Of a stretch of 30,864 nt of DNA, positions 1-6,317 are shown in pieces; positions within the stretch are counted from its first letter, which is position 1; each line of letters begins with the position of its first letter. Source of the DNA: Chloroflexota bacterium (GTDB lineage Bacteria; Chloroflexota; Anaerolineae; Aggregatilineales; Phototrophicaceae); assembly GCA_026706395.1 (NCBI GenBank), contig JAPOYU010000015.1, positions 1-30,864 on the forward strand. The letters run 5' to 3'. The notes under the pieces are model-generated. The model was not told where the DNA came from. It did no database searches and saw only the letters and a list, made by a program, of their open reading frames with translations. The position numbers and the translations under genes were made by a program.

Positions 1-2
1 TC

Positions 3-446
3 GGCACCGCCTTCAAAGGCATCACCACCTCGCTCGTCAAAGATGTCGTCACGCCCCCCATCGGCCAGCTCACCGGCGGGCTCGACTTCTCCCATTGGGT
101 CATCCCGCTCAATGCCCTGAACTTCGGCCGAGACGCCGCCGAGGTCGCCACCATCAACATCGGCAACTTTCTCAATGTCGTCATCGACTTTGGCATCACC
201 GCCGCCGCCATCTTCGTCATGATCAAAGTCGTCAACAAGCTGGATGAAGCCGTCGATGAAATCGGCGATATGCTCGACGGCGACGAGGAAGAAGTCGCCC
301 CCGAGCCCGAGCCGGAACCCGAGCCCGAACCGGAGCCCGAACCAGAACCCGAGCCCGAGCTCGAGCCGGAACCGACCACGGACGAGAAAATCCTCGAAGT
401 GCTGGAAAGGATCTCGGCGCAATTGGACAAGGCAAATCAGCGCTGA
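3..446 (+). CDS. mscL: Large-conductance mechanosensitive channel MscL (5' end cut off)
   Basis: This is the C-terminal part of MscL, the homopentameric inner-membrane channel that opens under membrane tension to release solutes during hypo-osmotic shock. The reading frame is open from base 3. It begins in the pore-helix region (the ITTSLVKDVVTPPIG stretch typical of TM1), continues through a periplasmic loop, and enters TM2 (INIGNFLNVVIDFGITAAAIFVMIKVVNKL). After TM2 there is an acidic linker, about twelve Glu-Pro dipeptides, and then a short amphipathic helix (ILEVLERISAQL) that matches the usual C-terminal bundle helix. The Glu-Pro stretch lengthens the linker beyond the usual family form. 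The N-terminus lies outside the window. The family call is secure; the function of the Glu-Pro spacer is unknown. Confidence 0.93.
   Translation, partial: GTAFKGITTSLVKDVVTPPIGQLTGGLDFSHWVIPLNALNFGRDAAEVATINIGNFLNVVIDFGITAAAIFVMIKVVNKLDEAVDEIGDMLDGDEEEVAPEPEPEPEPEPEPEPEPEPELEPEPTTDEKILEVLERISAQLDKANQR
300..374 (+). repeat. Glu-Pro dipeptide repeat inside mscL
   Basis: A 75-base stretch of alternating GAG/GAA and CCC/CCG/CCA codons encodes a Glu-Pro run with one Leu interruption. Codon choice varies between units, which suggests selection on the protein sequence rather than a fresh slippage expansion. It separates TM2 from the C-terminal helix of MscL and probably forms a stiff, charged spacer. 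Confidence 0.85.
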
Positions 447-452
447 TATAGT
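424..452 (+). promoter_or_regulatory. Predicted sigma70 promoter of the flavin reductase-like gene
   Basis: TGGACA at 424-429 and TATAGT at 447-452 are separated by 17 bases, and each is close to the sigma70 consensus. Transcription would start near 459, ahead of the ATG at 492. The -35 box lies within the last codons of mscL, so the next gene can be transcribed independently of it. Confidence 0.5.
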
Positions 453-491
453 GAACCCTGAAACCAGAAAAGGTCAACGGAGAAAGAAAAC

Positions 492-983
492 ATGTCAGAC
501 GACGTAATCAGAGACGCCCTCAAGATGATGCCCTACGGCTTCTATTCCTTCACCAGCAAAAACGGCGATGACGTCAACGCCATGGTCGTCAACTGGGTCT
601 CGCAGATGTCTTACGCGCCGCGCCTCATCGCCGTCGGCATCCAGAAGTCCTGCTATTCCCACGGCGTCGTCTCGGCCGGCGGCGTCTTCGGCCTGAACAT
701 TTTCCTGCAGGCCGATTCCGACGCCATCATGCCCGTGACCAGCGGCCGCGCCAAAAAGCCGGACAAAATGGATAATGCCGATTATGCCCCCGCGCCCGAA
801 ACCGGCGTGCCCGTCCTAGCCGGCGCCGCCGCTTATATCGAATGCAAGGTCACGCAGATCGTCGATGTCGGCGGCGACCACGACATCGTCATCGGCGAAG
901 CCATCAACGCCGAGGTGCTGAAAGAAGCCACGCCGCCCGATGTGCTCTCGCTCACCGAGCTCGGCTGGAGCTACGCCGGTTGA
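492..983 (+). CDS. Flavin reductase-like FMN-binding split-barrel protein
   Basis: A 163-residue soluble protein matching the flavin reductase-like domain family, which binds FMN in a split beta-barrel and often supplies reduced flavin or acts as a small NAD(P)H:flavin oxidoreductase. The N-terminus (ALKMMPYGFYSFTSKNGDDVNAMVVNWVSQMSY) has the family's first strands, where 'NAMVVNWVSQ' corresponds to the FMN-phosphate-binding region. It is followed by the expected 'RLIAVGIQKS' strand and the 'GVFGLNIFLQ' segment. The ATG at 492 is supported by a purine-rich ribosome-binding site (GGAGAAAG) six bases upstream. Length agrees with the short form of the family. The substrate and any partner oxygenase cannot be told from the sequence. 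Confidence 0.8.
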   Translation: MSDDVIRDALKMMPYGFYSFTSKNGDDVNAMVVNWVSQMSYAPRLIAVGIQKSCYSHGVVSAGGVFGLNIFLQADSDAIMPVTSGRAKKPDKMDNADYAPAPETGVPVLAGAAAYIECKVTQIVDVGGDHDIVIGEAINAEVLKEATPPDVLSLTELGWSYAG

Positions 984-1005
984 GGACACATTGTTTGCAA
1001 TCTAG

Positions 1006-1071
1006 TTCCCCTTCCCTCCTGGTGGGATGCCCGCCATAGAGATGGCGGGAAAGGGGTTAGGGGATGGGGGG
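1006..1071 (+). repeat. Palindromic intergenic repeat, family 1 copy A
   Basis: A C-rich start (CCCTTCCCTCC), an inverted repeat CCCGCCAT-AGAG-ATGGCGGG at 1030-1049, and a G-rich end (TTAGGGGATGGGGGG). Twenty-seven bases (1024-1050) recur exactly at 1713-1739. The right end overlaps the 3' end of the glycosyltransferase, so the repeat supplies its last codons and stop. Confidence 0.75.
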
Positions 1072-2241
1072 CGGCAACTCCCCCGTCGCCAACACCGCCA
1101 GCAGCCGCTCAATCAACTGCGGCCGGCCGTGCTGGCGGAGGACATTCTCCCGCAGCGCGCCGCCGATCTCCGCGCGTTCCGCCGCCGGCAGCGCGCGCAG
1201 ACGCCGCAGCCGCTCGCGCAAGCCGTCGATGTCCTCCGGCCCCTCCGTGAGCAGCAACTCGCGATGCTCGCCGAGCAGCGGCGCGAAGGCCGGATTGCAA
1301 AGGACCGTCGGCACGCCGCAAGCCATGCTCTCCAGCGCCGCCTTGTCGAAGAGGCCCGGCGGACTCATGTTCACTGCCACAGTAGCGCGCCGATACCAGT
1401 CGCGGACCTCGACAGCGGGCAGGTCGCCGAGCAGCTGGCAGCGCTCCGCCAGGTCGAGCTGGTCGATGAGGCGGCGCAAGCGCGCTTCATAGCCCGGCGG
1501 ATAACCCGGCTGCAGCCCGCCGACCAGCGCGAGTCGCGCCTCCGCACCGGCCACTGCTTGTATCGTCGTCGCCTGATGCTTGATCGCCGCCAGCCGCGCC
1601 ACCTGCAGCACCAGGGGATCCCCCCCATCCCCGGCCCTTCCCCCACCAGGAGGGAAGGGAGTTTGGGTAGCCCTGTCCGAGCTTGGCACTTGGATTCCCC
1701 CTCCCTCATCTTGGGATGCCCGCCATAGAGATGGCGGGAGGGGTTTAGAGGATGGGGGTGGCGCGTAGAAGTCGGTGTCGATGCCATGCCCGATGACGCG
1801 GAGCTTGTCGGTCGCGTAGGGGAAGCTGCTGGCGTCGGCGCTGACGACGCGCCGCGACATCGTTAAGCCAAGCCGCAACTGGGCCGAGCGCTCCCGGTGT
1901 GTATACCAGAGCGTCGTCGGGATGCCGCGCGCGCTGAGCAGCGGTCCGGCCAAACCGGCGAAGAGCGGCATCATGTGCGCGAAGCAGGCATCATAGCGCC
2001 GCGAAGACAGCAAAGGCAGCAGATGCCGGTAGAAGTTCAGCAGACGCCGCGGCTTGCTCAAGCCTCGCTCGCGCCCGGCCGAGGCGACGCGGACGTTGGA
2101 TGGCAGTTGATACGCGCCGCGGTACATGGTGATGACATCGATGAGCTCGCAGCGCGCCGCCAACTCGCGGATCCAGCCGGGGGCGAAACCGAGCACAGGA
2201 TCGCTCTCGTCGGTCATGAGGTTGAAGAGCAGCAGACGCAT
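1057..2241 (-). CDS. GT4-family glycosyltransferase with an in-frame repeat insertion
   Basis: A retaining GT-B glycosyltransferase (group 1/GT4) that would transfer a sugar from a nucleotide donor, probably to a glycolipid or surface glycan. The N-terminal acceptor domain starts MRLLLFNLMTDESDPVLGF. The C-terminal donor domain shows 'VIGHGIDTDFYAP', 'LVLQVARLAAIKHQ' and the acidic donor-binding segment 'GLFDKAALESMACGVPTVL'. I prefer the ATG at 2241 over the one at 2253 because it gives the usual hydrophobic N-terminal strand; neither has a clear ribosome-binding site. Between the two domains, about 47 codons (1621-1761) consist of two opposed copies of an intergenic repeat, read in frame as a Pro/Ser/Gly-rich loop. 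The C-terminus (LPPPIP) also lies in repeat DNA. The donor and acceptor are unknown. The gene is divergent from the membrane-protein array. Confidence 0.85.
   Translation of the reverse strand: MRLLLFNLMTDESDPVLGFAPGWIRELAARCELIDVITMYRGAYQLPSNVRVASAGRERGLSKPRRLLNFYRHLLPLLSSRRYDACFAHMMPLFAGLAGPLLSARGIPTTLWYTHRERSAQLRLGLTMSRRVVSADASSFPYATDKLRVIGHGIDTDFYAPPPSSKPLPPSLWRASQDEGGGIQVPSSDRATQTPFPPGGGRAGDGGDPLVLQVARLAAIKHQATTIQAVAGAEARLALVGGLQPGYPPGYEARLRRLIDQLDLAERCQLLGDLPAVEVRDWYRRATVAVNMSPPGLFDKAALESMACGVPTVLCNPAFAPLLGEHRELLLTEGPEDIDGLRERLRRLRALPAAERAEIGGALRENVLRQHGRPQLIERLLAVLATGELPPPIP
1621..1760. repeat. Two opposed family 1 repeats inserted in the glycosyltransferase
   Basis: Copy B (about 1621-1661, minus orientation) begins CCCCCCATCCCCGGCCC and its reverse complement closely resembles the copy at 11276-11318. 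Copy C (about 1694-1760, plus orientation) shares 27 identical bases (1713-1739) with the copy at 1024-1050, including the CCCGCCAT/ATGGCGGG hairpin. Together they form an imperfect inverted pair of about 140 bases with no stop in the glycosyltransferase frame. Confidence 0.75.
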
Positions 2242-2321
2242 GGCGGCAATCATTCAAAACGATAGACAGGTGAAGCTGTGCTATAGTCTACACGCGAATC
2301 GCGCAGGCTTCCTGATGAGGC

Positions 2322-3029
2322 ATGAAGAAACCCAGCATAAAGAGACGCCGCGAACACTACCGCTTCGAGACGGCGCTGCCGGCCGAGTTGGCGCTGGCCC
2401 GCCTGCATGACCTCCTGCCGCGCGAAGTGTGGGGCTTGCAGCGCAGACCGCTGTATCAGGTATCCAGTGAGGCGCTTGACGACACCATCTTCTTCGAGGT
2501 GCGCGAACATGTCAGGGACCACCGAACGCCGACGCGATACGTCCGCGTTCTTACAGGGCAGATCCGCGAAATCGATGAATCCACCACTTTGGTGGACTGT
2601 GAGCCAAAGGGGGCGGCGCAGGTGCCAGCCATCATGTTCGGTTTTGCCCTGGTTATGTCGGGTATCCCTGTGTATTTGGCGAGCCGAGGGGAACTGGACA
2701 CGTCGGAGCTAATTGGGTTTGGCGTCATCGCCGCGCTGGCTTTCATCTTCGCCTTCCTCAGCAGCAATCGCAAGATTGCCCGTGACCCGGCGCTTGATCT
2801 TATCGAGCGCGCAGTTCAGCCACGGCAGGAGGACCGCAACCTGCTAGCCCGGCGGCGGAGACGGCTGCGGCAGACCAAACAGGAGTCAGATCTGTATGTC
2901 GCGGAGACGATGAAGCAGCATTTTGCAGCGCCAGAGCATCCGACTGAGCAGGACCCCGCTGTCCCGCTTCAGCAGCGCAAGCCCAGCAAGCAAAGATTGG
3001 ACAACAAAGCGTCAAGGACCAGCAAATGA
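2322..3029 (+). CDS. Unrecognised two-TM membrane protein, array member 1
   Basis: I do not recognise the family. The 235-residue protein starts with a very basic segment, then 'YRFETALPAELALARLHDLL', 'YQVSSEALDDTIFFEVRE' and 'RVLTGQIREIDESTTLVDCE'. This is a likely cytosolic alpha/beta domain of about 100 residues. Two hydrophobic helices follow (about 105-121 and 130-147), then a basic, charged tail (about 90 residues, with LIERAVQPRQEDR). The same order of motifs occurs in the next three genes. The ATG at 2322 has a short GAGG upstream. The stop overlaps the next start (ATGA), which indicates translational coupling. A TATAGT at 2282-2287 could be a -10 box, but no convincing -35 accompanies it. 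By analogy the N-terminal domain might be a PH- or GRAM-like fold, but this is a guess. Confidence 0.8.
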   Translation: MKKPSIKRRREHYRFETALPAELALARLHDLLPREVWGLQRRPLYQVSSEALDDTIFFEVREHVRDHRTPTRYVRVLTGQIREIDESTTLVDCEPKGAAQVPAIMFGFALVMSGIPVYLASRGELDTSELIGFGVIAALAFIFAFLSSNRKIARDPALDLIERAVQPRQEDRNLLARRRRRLRQTKQESDLYVAETMKQHFAAPEHPTEQDPAVPLQQRKPSKQRLDNKASRTSK

Positions 3030-3526
3030 AGAAGCGTCTCAAGTTGAAGGGCAAGCCAAGTGATACCTATCGTTTTGAGTCGCCCTTGCACATGGATGAC
3101 GCCATTGCGCGCCTGAACAGTGAGCTGAAGAGCGAAATCTCTCTGTTGTACGGGCCTAACCGCTATATGGTCTCAGGGGAAAAGCTGCACGACAGTCATT
3201 ACTTTGAGGTTCTGCAGCGGGGCAACAAGTGGCTGCCGGAGCGGGTCGTCACCGGCACCATCCGTCAACTGGACGCCCAAAGATCCCTTGTTGAATGTGA
3301 AATCAAGTCTGCCGAACGCTATTTGCCCGGATTCGAATACGCTGCTGTGGGCATATTGCTCGCCGCAGTGATAACAACCCTGGACGGCTCGGCAATCAAA
3401 GAGATGGTGATTCTGCTATGGACGCTTTTGGCAATCGCCGCCGTGTGCGTCGTTTGGCTGCGCCGGCGATTGCGCAACCGAAGCAACCCATTAATCGGGC
3501 GCATCCAGAGCACATTGAAAGGCTGA
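3026..3526 (+). CDS. Unrecognised two-TM membrane protein, array member 2 (short form)
   Basis: A paralogue of the preceding gene, overlapping it by four bases. It keeps the basic N-terminus, 'YRFESPLHMDDAIARLNSEL', 'YMVSGEKLHDSHYFEV', 'RVVTGTIRQLDAQRSLVECE' and two adjacent TM helices. It stops soon after 'RSNPLIGRIQSTLKG', at 166 residues. The other members continue for 35-90 residues of charged tail after the equivalent point. The missing tail, and the scrambled region that follows it, suggest truncation by a rearrangement, though the remaining domains look intact and may be expressed. Confidence 0.75.
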   Translation: MKKRLKLKGKPSDTYRFESPLHMDDAIARLNSELKSEISLLYGPNRYMVSGEKLHDSHYFEVLQRGNKWLPERVVTGTIRQLDAQRSLVECEIKSAERYLPGFEYAAVGILLAAVITTLDGSAIKEMVILLWTLLAIAAVCVVWLRRRLRNRSNPLIGRIQSTLKG

Positions 3527-3575
3527 GCGAAGCAAAGCCAAGCTTGCGCGCAATTGGCTGAGAATAGCCTGCTAT

Positions 3576-3650
3576 CGCGGGTAACCCAGGGCGTCGATGG
3601 CAGCGGCAGACCGCAGCTTCGATGTTTCAGAGCGTGCAGCAATCGAATGA
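3576..3650 (-). pseudogene. Relic of the 3' end of the pterin dehydratase gene
   Basis: Bases 3576-3598 are identical to 5000-5022, the 3' end of the pterin carbinolamine dehydratase gene. Read on the minus strand they encode the same C-terminus (AIDALGYPR) followed by a stop. Upstream the reading continues as a weakly similar SKLRSAAA before similarity fades. This looks like a leftover from duplication of a segment that ended in that gene. Nothing suggests it is expressed. Confidence 0.6.
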
Positions 3651-3707
3651 GCAAATGGGGATAGACGCCATGAGCCAAGACCGCAAGAAAGATGCCCGGA
3701 TACAACT

Positions 3708-4370
3708 ATGAGCAGGCGCCGTAAGTCCAAAGGGAAATCCCGCAAACCATTTCGCTATGAGACGCGCTTAGCGCCCGATGCCGCCCTGGAGCGTCTACAA
3801 GACTTGGAGGGATATGAGCAGAGCGATTCTGAATACGTGGAGAAATACAGGATAAGCAGTGAAAAGCCGGACGATATAATTTTCTTTGAAGTAGAGGTTT
3901 TGAGGGGGCAGCGCTTGTTACCGTTGATGGTCAGCCGGATCGTCAGCGGCCAAATCAATCAGATAGGTCCAGAACGGACGCTGATAGAGGGCGAGCTCCA
4001 TATACCTCCGCTATTGCAGGCAATCCGCGTATTCTTCGTCGTAGGCGGCATTCTGCTGCTTGGCGCTGTGGCATTGCTGTATCTAAACGGCATGATGCCA
4101 GAATCCGACTTCGTCATAATTGCTGGAGTCCTGGTCATAGGCGCCTTGCTTTACTTTGTGTTCCGAGGCGGCAAGGACGCGCGCGACCGAGTCGTAGTCC
4201 TCATCGGCACACTCACGCAACCCGGACAGGGCGACCAATACCCGGCGGCTTGGCGAAGAAATCTGCGGAACCCAGACGCGAAGCCATTGACATCCAGCGA
4301 AACCATGGAGCAAAGTGATCTTGGCGAGCCGGGTCACGATTCTTCTGATTTCAGCGAGGGCGGCGCATGA
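3708..4370 (+). CDS. Unrecognised two-TM membrane protein, array member 3
   Basis: The third paralogue (220 residues). It has a basic start (MSRRRKSKGKSRK), 'FRYETRLAPDAALERLQDLE', 'YRISSEKPDDIIFFEVEVL' and 'RIVSGQINQIGPERTLIEGE'. Two TM helices follow (about 106-126 and 134-150), then a polar tail containing LIGTLTQPGQGDQ, which matches the LIERAVQPRQEDR of member 1. The start codon overlaps a TGA (3709-3711) that ends a short open frame from 3568, possibly the tail of a lost paralogue. The gene itself overlaps the next one by ATGA. Confidence 0.8.
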   Translation: MSRRRKSKGKSRKPFRYETRLAPDAALERLQDLEGYEQSDSEYVEKYRISSEKPDDIIFFEVEVLRGQRLLPLMVSRIVSGQINQIGPERTLIEGELHIPPLLQAIRVFFVVGGILLLGAVALLYLNGMMPESDFVIIAGVLVIGALLYFVFRGGKDARDRVVVLIGTLTQPGQGDQYPAAWRRNLRNPDAKPLTSSETMEQSDLGEPGHDSSDFSEGGA

Positions 4371-5008
4371 AAGCGAAGGGGAGACGCAAAAGAAGGGTCG
4401 GCAGACGCTTTCGCCTATTAACTGCCTTACCAGCGGACCTGGCAATGGGACGCCTGCAAGAGTTACATGACGTTGAAGCGCCGGGCTTGGAGCCGGAGAG
4501 CAGCTATCAAGTGTCGCATGAGCGTCTAGGCGACACCATTTATTATGAAGTCCGCACTCTGATAAAGCAGGGCTTCGAATCGAAATCGCAAAAGAGGATC
4601 GTTACGGGAGAAATCCGAGAGGTAGATCCAACCCGAACCGAAGTCAGAGGCGAGTTCAAGAAAGTCGGTTTCAGGATGTACGCGCCAACTGTATTGCAGT
4701 TTATCGATATCGTAGTGGCGCTATGTCTGATTTGGGCAGCGATTGAGGGGCAATGGCCCATATTTTTCGTGATTCTTCTACCGCTCATAGCTGTGCATGT
4801 CGTCACGTCAGTTCTGGTGAACTACCGGGCGCTCGACCGAGCGCCGACCCTTGAGCGCATTGAACTCTGCCTTCAGCCGGACGAGGAAGACCGCGCGTTG
4901 ATCGCCCAGCGGCGGGAAGAGCATCGTCTTCACTTGGCAGAGGCGTCCCGCGCGCTGCGTTCCGGTGAAGATGTCGGACGGGAAATCAGCACTTATGAGC
5001 GCGGGTAA
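4367..5008 (+). CDS. Unrecognised two-TM membrane protein, array member 4
   Basis: The fourth paralogue (213 residues), four-base overlap with member 3. The motif order is the same: basic N-terminus, 'FRLLTALPADLAMGRLQELH', 'YQVSHERLGDTIYYEVRTL', 'RIVTGEIREVDPTRTEVRGE', then two TM helices around 105-125 and 129-150. A tail with 'RIELCLQPDEEDRALIAQRREEHRLH' follows and looks helical or coiled-coil. In the N-terminal and tail motifs it resembles member 1 more than its direct neighbours. Its last 16 bases overlap the 3' end of the convergent pterin dehydratase gene. The function is unknown; membrane anchoring with both ends in the cytosol is an inference from the positively charged flanks. Confidence 0.8.
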   Translation: MKAKGRRKRRVGRRFRLLTALPADLAMGRLQELHDVEAPGLEPESSYQVSHERLGDTIYYEVRTLIKQGFESKSQKRIVTGEIREVDPTRTEVRGEFKKVGFRMYAPTVLQFIDIVVALCLIWAAIEGQWPIFFVILLPLIAVHVVTSVLVNYRALDRAPTLERIELCLQPDEEDRALIAQRREEHRLHLAEASRALRSGEDVGREISTYERG

Positions 5009-5289
5009 CCCAGGGCGTCGATCGCTTTGGCGGCGGCGAAGTCCTTGGCAGTGAGCTTGTTGCCGGCATCGTGCGTGGTGAAGGACACAGCTACGCGCCG
5101 CCAGCCGATGTTGAGATCGGGATGATGATCCAGGCCTTCGGCGATCACGCCGACGCTCGAGGCGAAGGCCAAGCCCGCGAGGTAGTCGTCGAATCGGAAT
5201 TCCTTAACCAGCGCATCGCCATCGCGCGACCAGCCGTCCAGTTCAGCCAGGCCCGCTTTGATTTCCGCTTCGCTTAAGGCTGTTGTCAT
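4993..5289 (-). CDS. phhB: 4a-hydroxytetrahydrobiopterin dehydratase (pterin carbinolamine dehydratase)
   Basis: A 98-residue protein with the full signature of the PCD/DCoH family. It dehydrates 4a-hydroxytetrahydropterin, which recycles the cofactor of aromatic amino acid hydroxylases; in bacteria it may also act in molybdopterin metabolism. The N-terminus 'LSEAEIKAGLAELDGWSRDGDALVKEF' and the central 'GLDHHPDLNIGWRRVAVSFTTHDAGNKLTAKDFAAAKAID' contain the active-site His-His-Pro motif and the later conserved His. The length is standard. It is preceded by GGGAGAAAC near its ATG. No phenylalanine hydroxylase gene is visible nearby. Its 3' end overlaps the array by 16 bases, and the end of this gene is also duplicated at 3576-3598. 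Confidence 0.92.
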   Translation of the reverse strand: MTTALSEAEIKAGLAELDGWSRDGDALVKEFRFDDYLAGLAFASSVGVIAEGLDHHPDLNIGWRRVAVSFTTHDAGNKLTAKDFAAAKAIDALGYPRS

Positions 5290-5359
5290 GTTTGTTTCTC
5301 CCGTTCCGCATTTCGCCTAAATCTATCACAAGCTCGGCGCGGCTGTGTAGGGGATTCGC

Positions 5360-6148
5360 TCAAAGCGGCGAATGACAGGGACAGGTCCGGCCGGTGTCAG
5401 CGGTCGGCACATAGCCTTCAATACCGTAGCCGACGCCGAGGGATTCGGCCAGCGCCGGCAACTGATTCAGGACGGCAGCGCCCGGGCAAAGCGTTCCTTC
5501 GTTGAATTGATTATGCGCCGCCAGATGGGTCAAATCGAGCTCCGCTATCAGCCAGCGACTCAGGGAGGCCAGCCCCTCCCATTGCGCCGACGTCGGCGAC
5601 CGGTAGCGGAAATCGCCCAGCAGGCAGACGCCGGCGCTGCCGGTGTTATGCCCTTGCGTGTGCACGCCCCGCACGCCAATGTTGCGGCCTTCGTAGATCG
5701 CCCCGTCTTTATCGATCAGATAATGATAGCCGACATCAGCCCAGCCGCGATCGCCGCGGTGGAGGCGCTGCACTTCCAGCAAGGTCGCGATGCCGTCCGC
5801 TTTGTAGAAGGCGCTGTGATGAATCACCAAGGTCTGATAGCTATCGCGCAGATCGCCGGGATAGACATACCAGCCGATGGGATTCACACCCTTCTCGTAT
5901 ACACCGCGCTCATTGGGCGCCGAAATGTCAACCGGCAGCGCGCCCCAGGCGTCGCGACTGATGATCGTCGGCGGCTCTTCGGGCTGGGCTGTGTTTCCGC
6001 CGTAAGGCAGGACGACGACGCGCCTGGGTCGGTTCAGGCGGGCGACTGTGAAGCCGGCCATTCCGCCCAGCGCGCCGAGCAGGGTCAAGCGCCGAAGCAA
6101 ATCTCGCCGGCTGAGTCTGCGCTTTTCCGCGTGTGGTTGGCGTGGCAT
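5360..6148 (-). CDS. Tat-exported N-acetylmuramoyl-L-alanine amidase / peptidoglycan-recognition domain protein
   Basis: A 262-residue Zn amidase of the Amidase_2/PGRP family, which cleaves the bond between N-acetylmuramic acid and L-Ala in peptidoglycan. The N-terminus has a twin-arginine signal (RRLSRRDLLRR followed by the hydrophobic LTLLGALGGMAGFTVA, residues about 11-37), so export in a folded state is likely. In the catalytic domain, 'TLVIHHSAF' (H110/H111), 'VGYHYLID' (Y141), 'RGVHTQGHNTGSAGVCLLGDF' and 'LAAHNQFNEGTLCPG' (H212, C221) supply the Zn ligands and the catalytic tyrosine. The gene is divergent from thymidylate kinase and is separated from the pterin dehydratase gene by 70 bases. 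It could act in cell-wall turnover or against competitors; this cannot be decided here. Confidence 0.9.
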   Translation of the reverse strand: MPRQPHAEKRRLSRRDLLRRLTLLGALGGMAGFTVARLNRPRRVVVLPYGGNTAQPEEPPTIISRDAWGALPVDISAPNERGVYEKGVNPIGWYVYPGDLRDSYQTLVIHHSAFYKADGIATLLEVQRLHRGDRGWADVGYHYLIDKDGAIYEGRNIGVRGVHTQGHNTGSAGVCLLGDFRYRSPTSAQWEGLASLSRWLIAELDLTHLAAHNQFNEGTLCPGAAVLNQLPALAESLGVGYGIEGYVPTADTGRTCPCHSPL

Positions 6149-6176
6149 ATTCCGTTTCTCTCTGCGGTCGACTTTC

Positions 6177-6207
6177 AGTATAGTCTATTCGATGTGTTGC
6201 GTGTCAG
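6177..6207 (-). promoter_or_regulatory. Possible promoter of the amidase gene
   Basis: On the minus strand, CTGACA (6207-6202) and TATACT (6182-6177) are each one base from consensus. The spacer is 19 bases, which is longer than ideal. It lies about 30 bases before the amidase start, in the region divergent from thymidylate kinase. Confidence 0.3.
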
Positions 6208-6317
6208 GTCATGATGTCTTACAGCCGGCGCTAATGTTCAGCGTGGTACGCTTGTCATCCAAGTGAGCGACCGCTATGCTATGCACTCGAACCCACATCA
6301 GCGTATCAGGGAAGTCT

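Noticed and set aside
300..374. CRISPR-like or microsatellite array in mscL
   Set aside because: The unit is a six-base codon pair with varied codons inside an open frame, so it is a protein repeat and not a DNA array.
1057..1728. Plus-strand frame of 233 codons opposite the glycosyltransferase
   Set aside because: It is antisense to a clear GT4 gene, is Arg/Gln-rich, and includes repeat DNA.
2282..2287. TATAGT as the -10 of a promoter for the membrane-protein array
   Set aside because: No acceptable -35 at 16-18 bases; kept only as a remark in the first array gene.
5372..6214. Plus-strand frame of 280 codons opposite the amidase
   Set aside because: It is antisense to the amidase with its Tat signal and Zn ligands; the translation has no family features.
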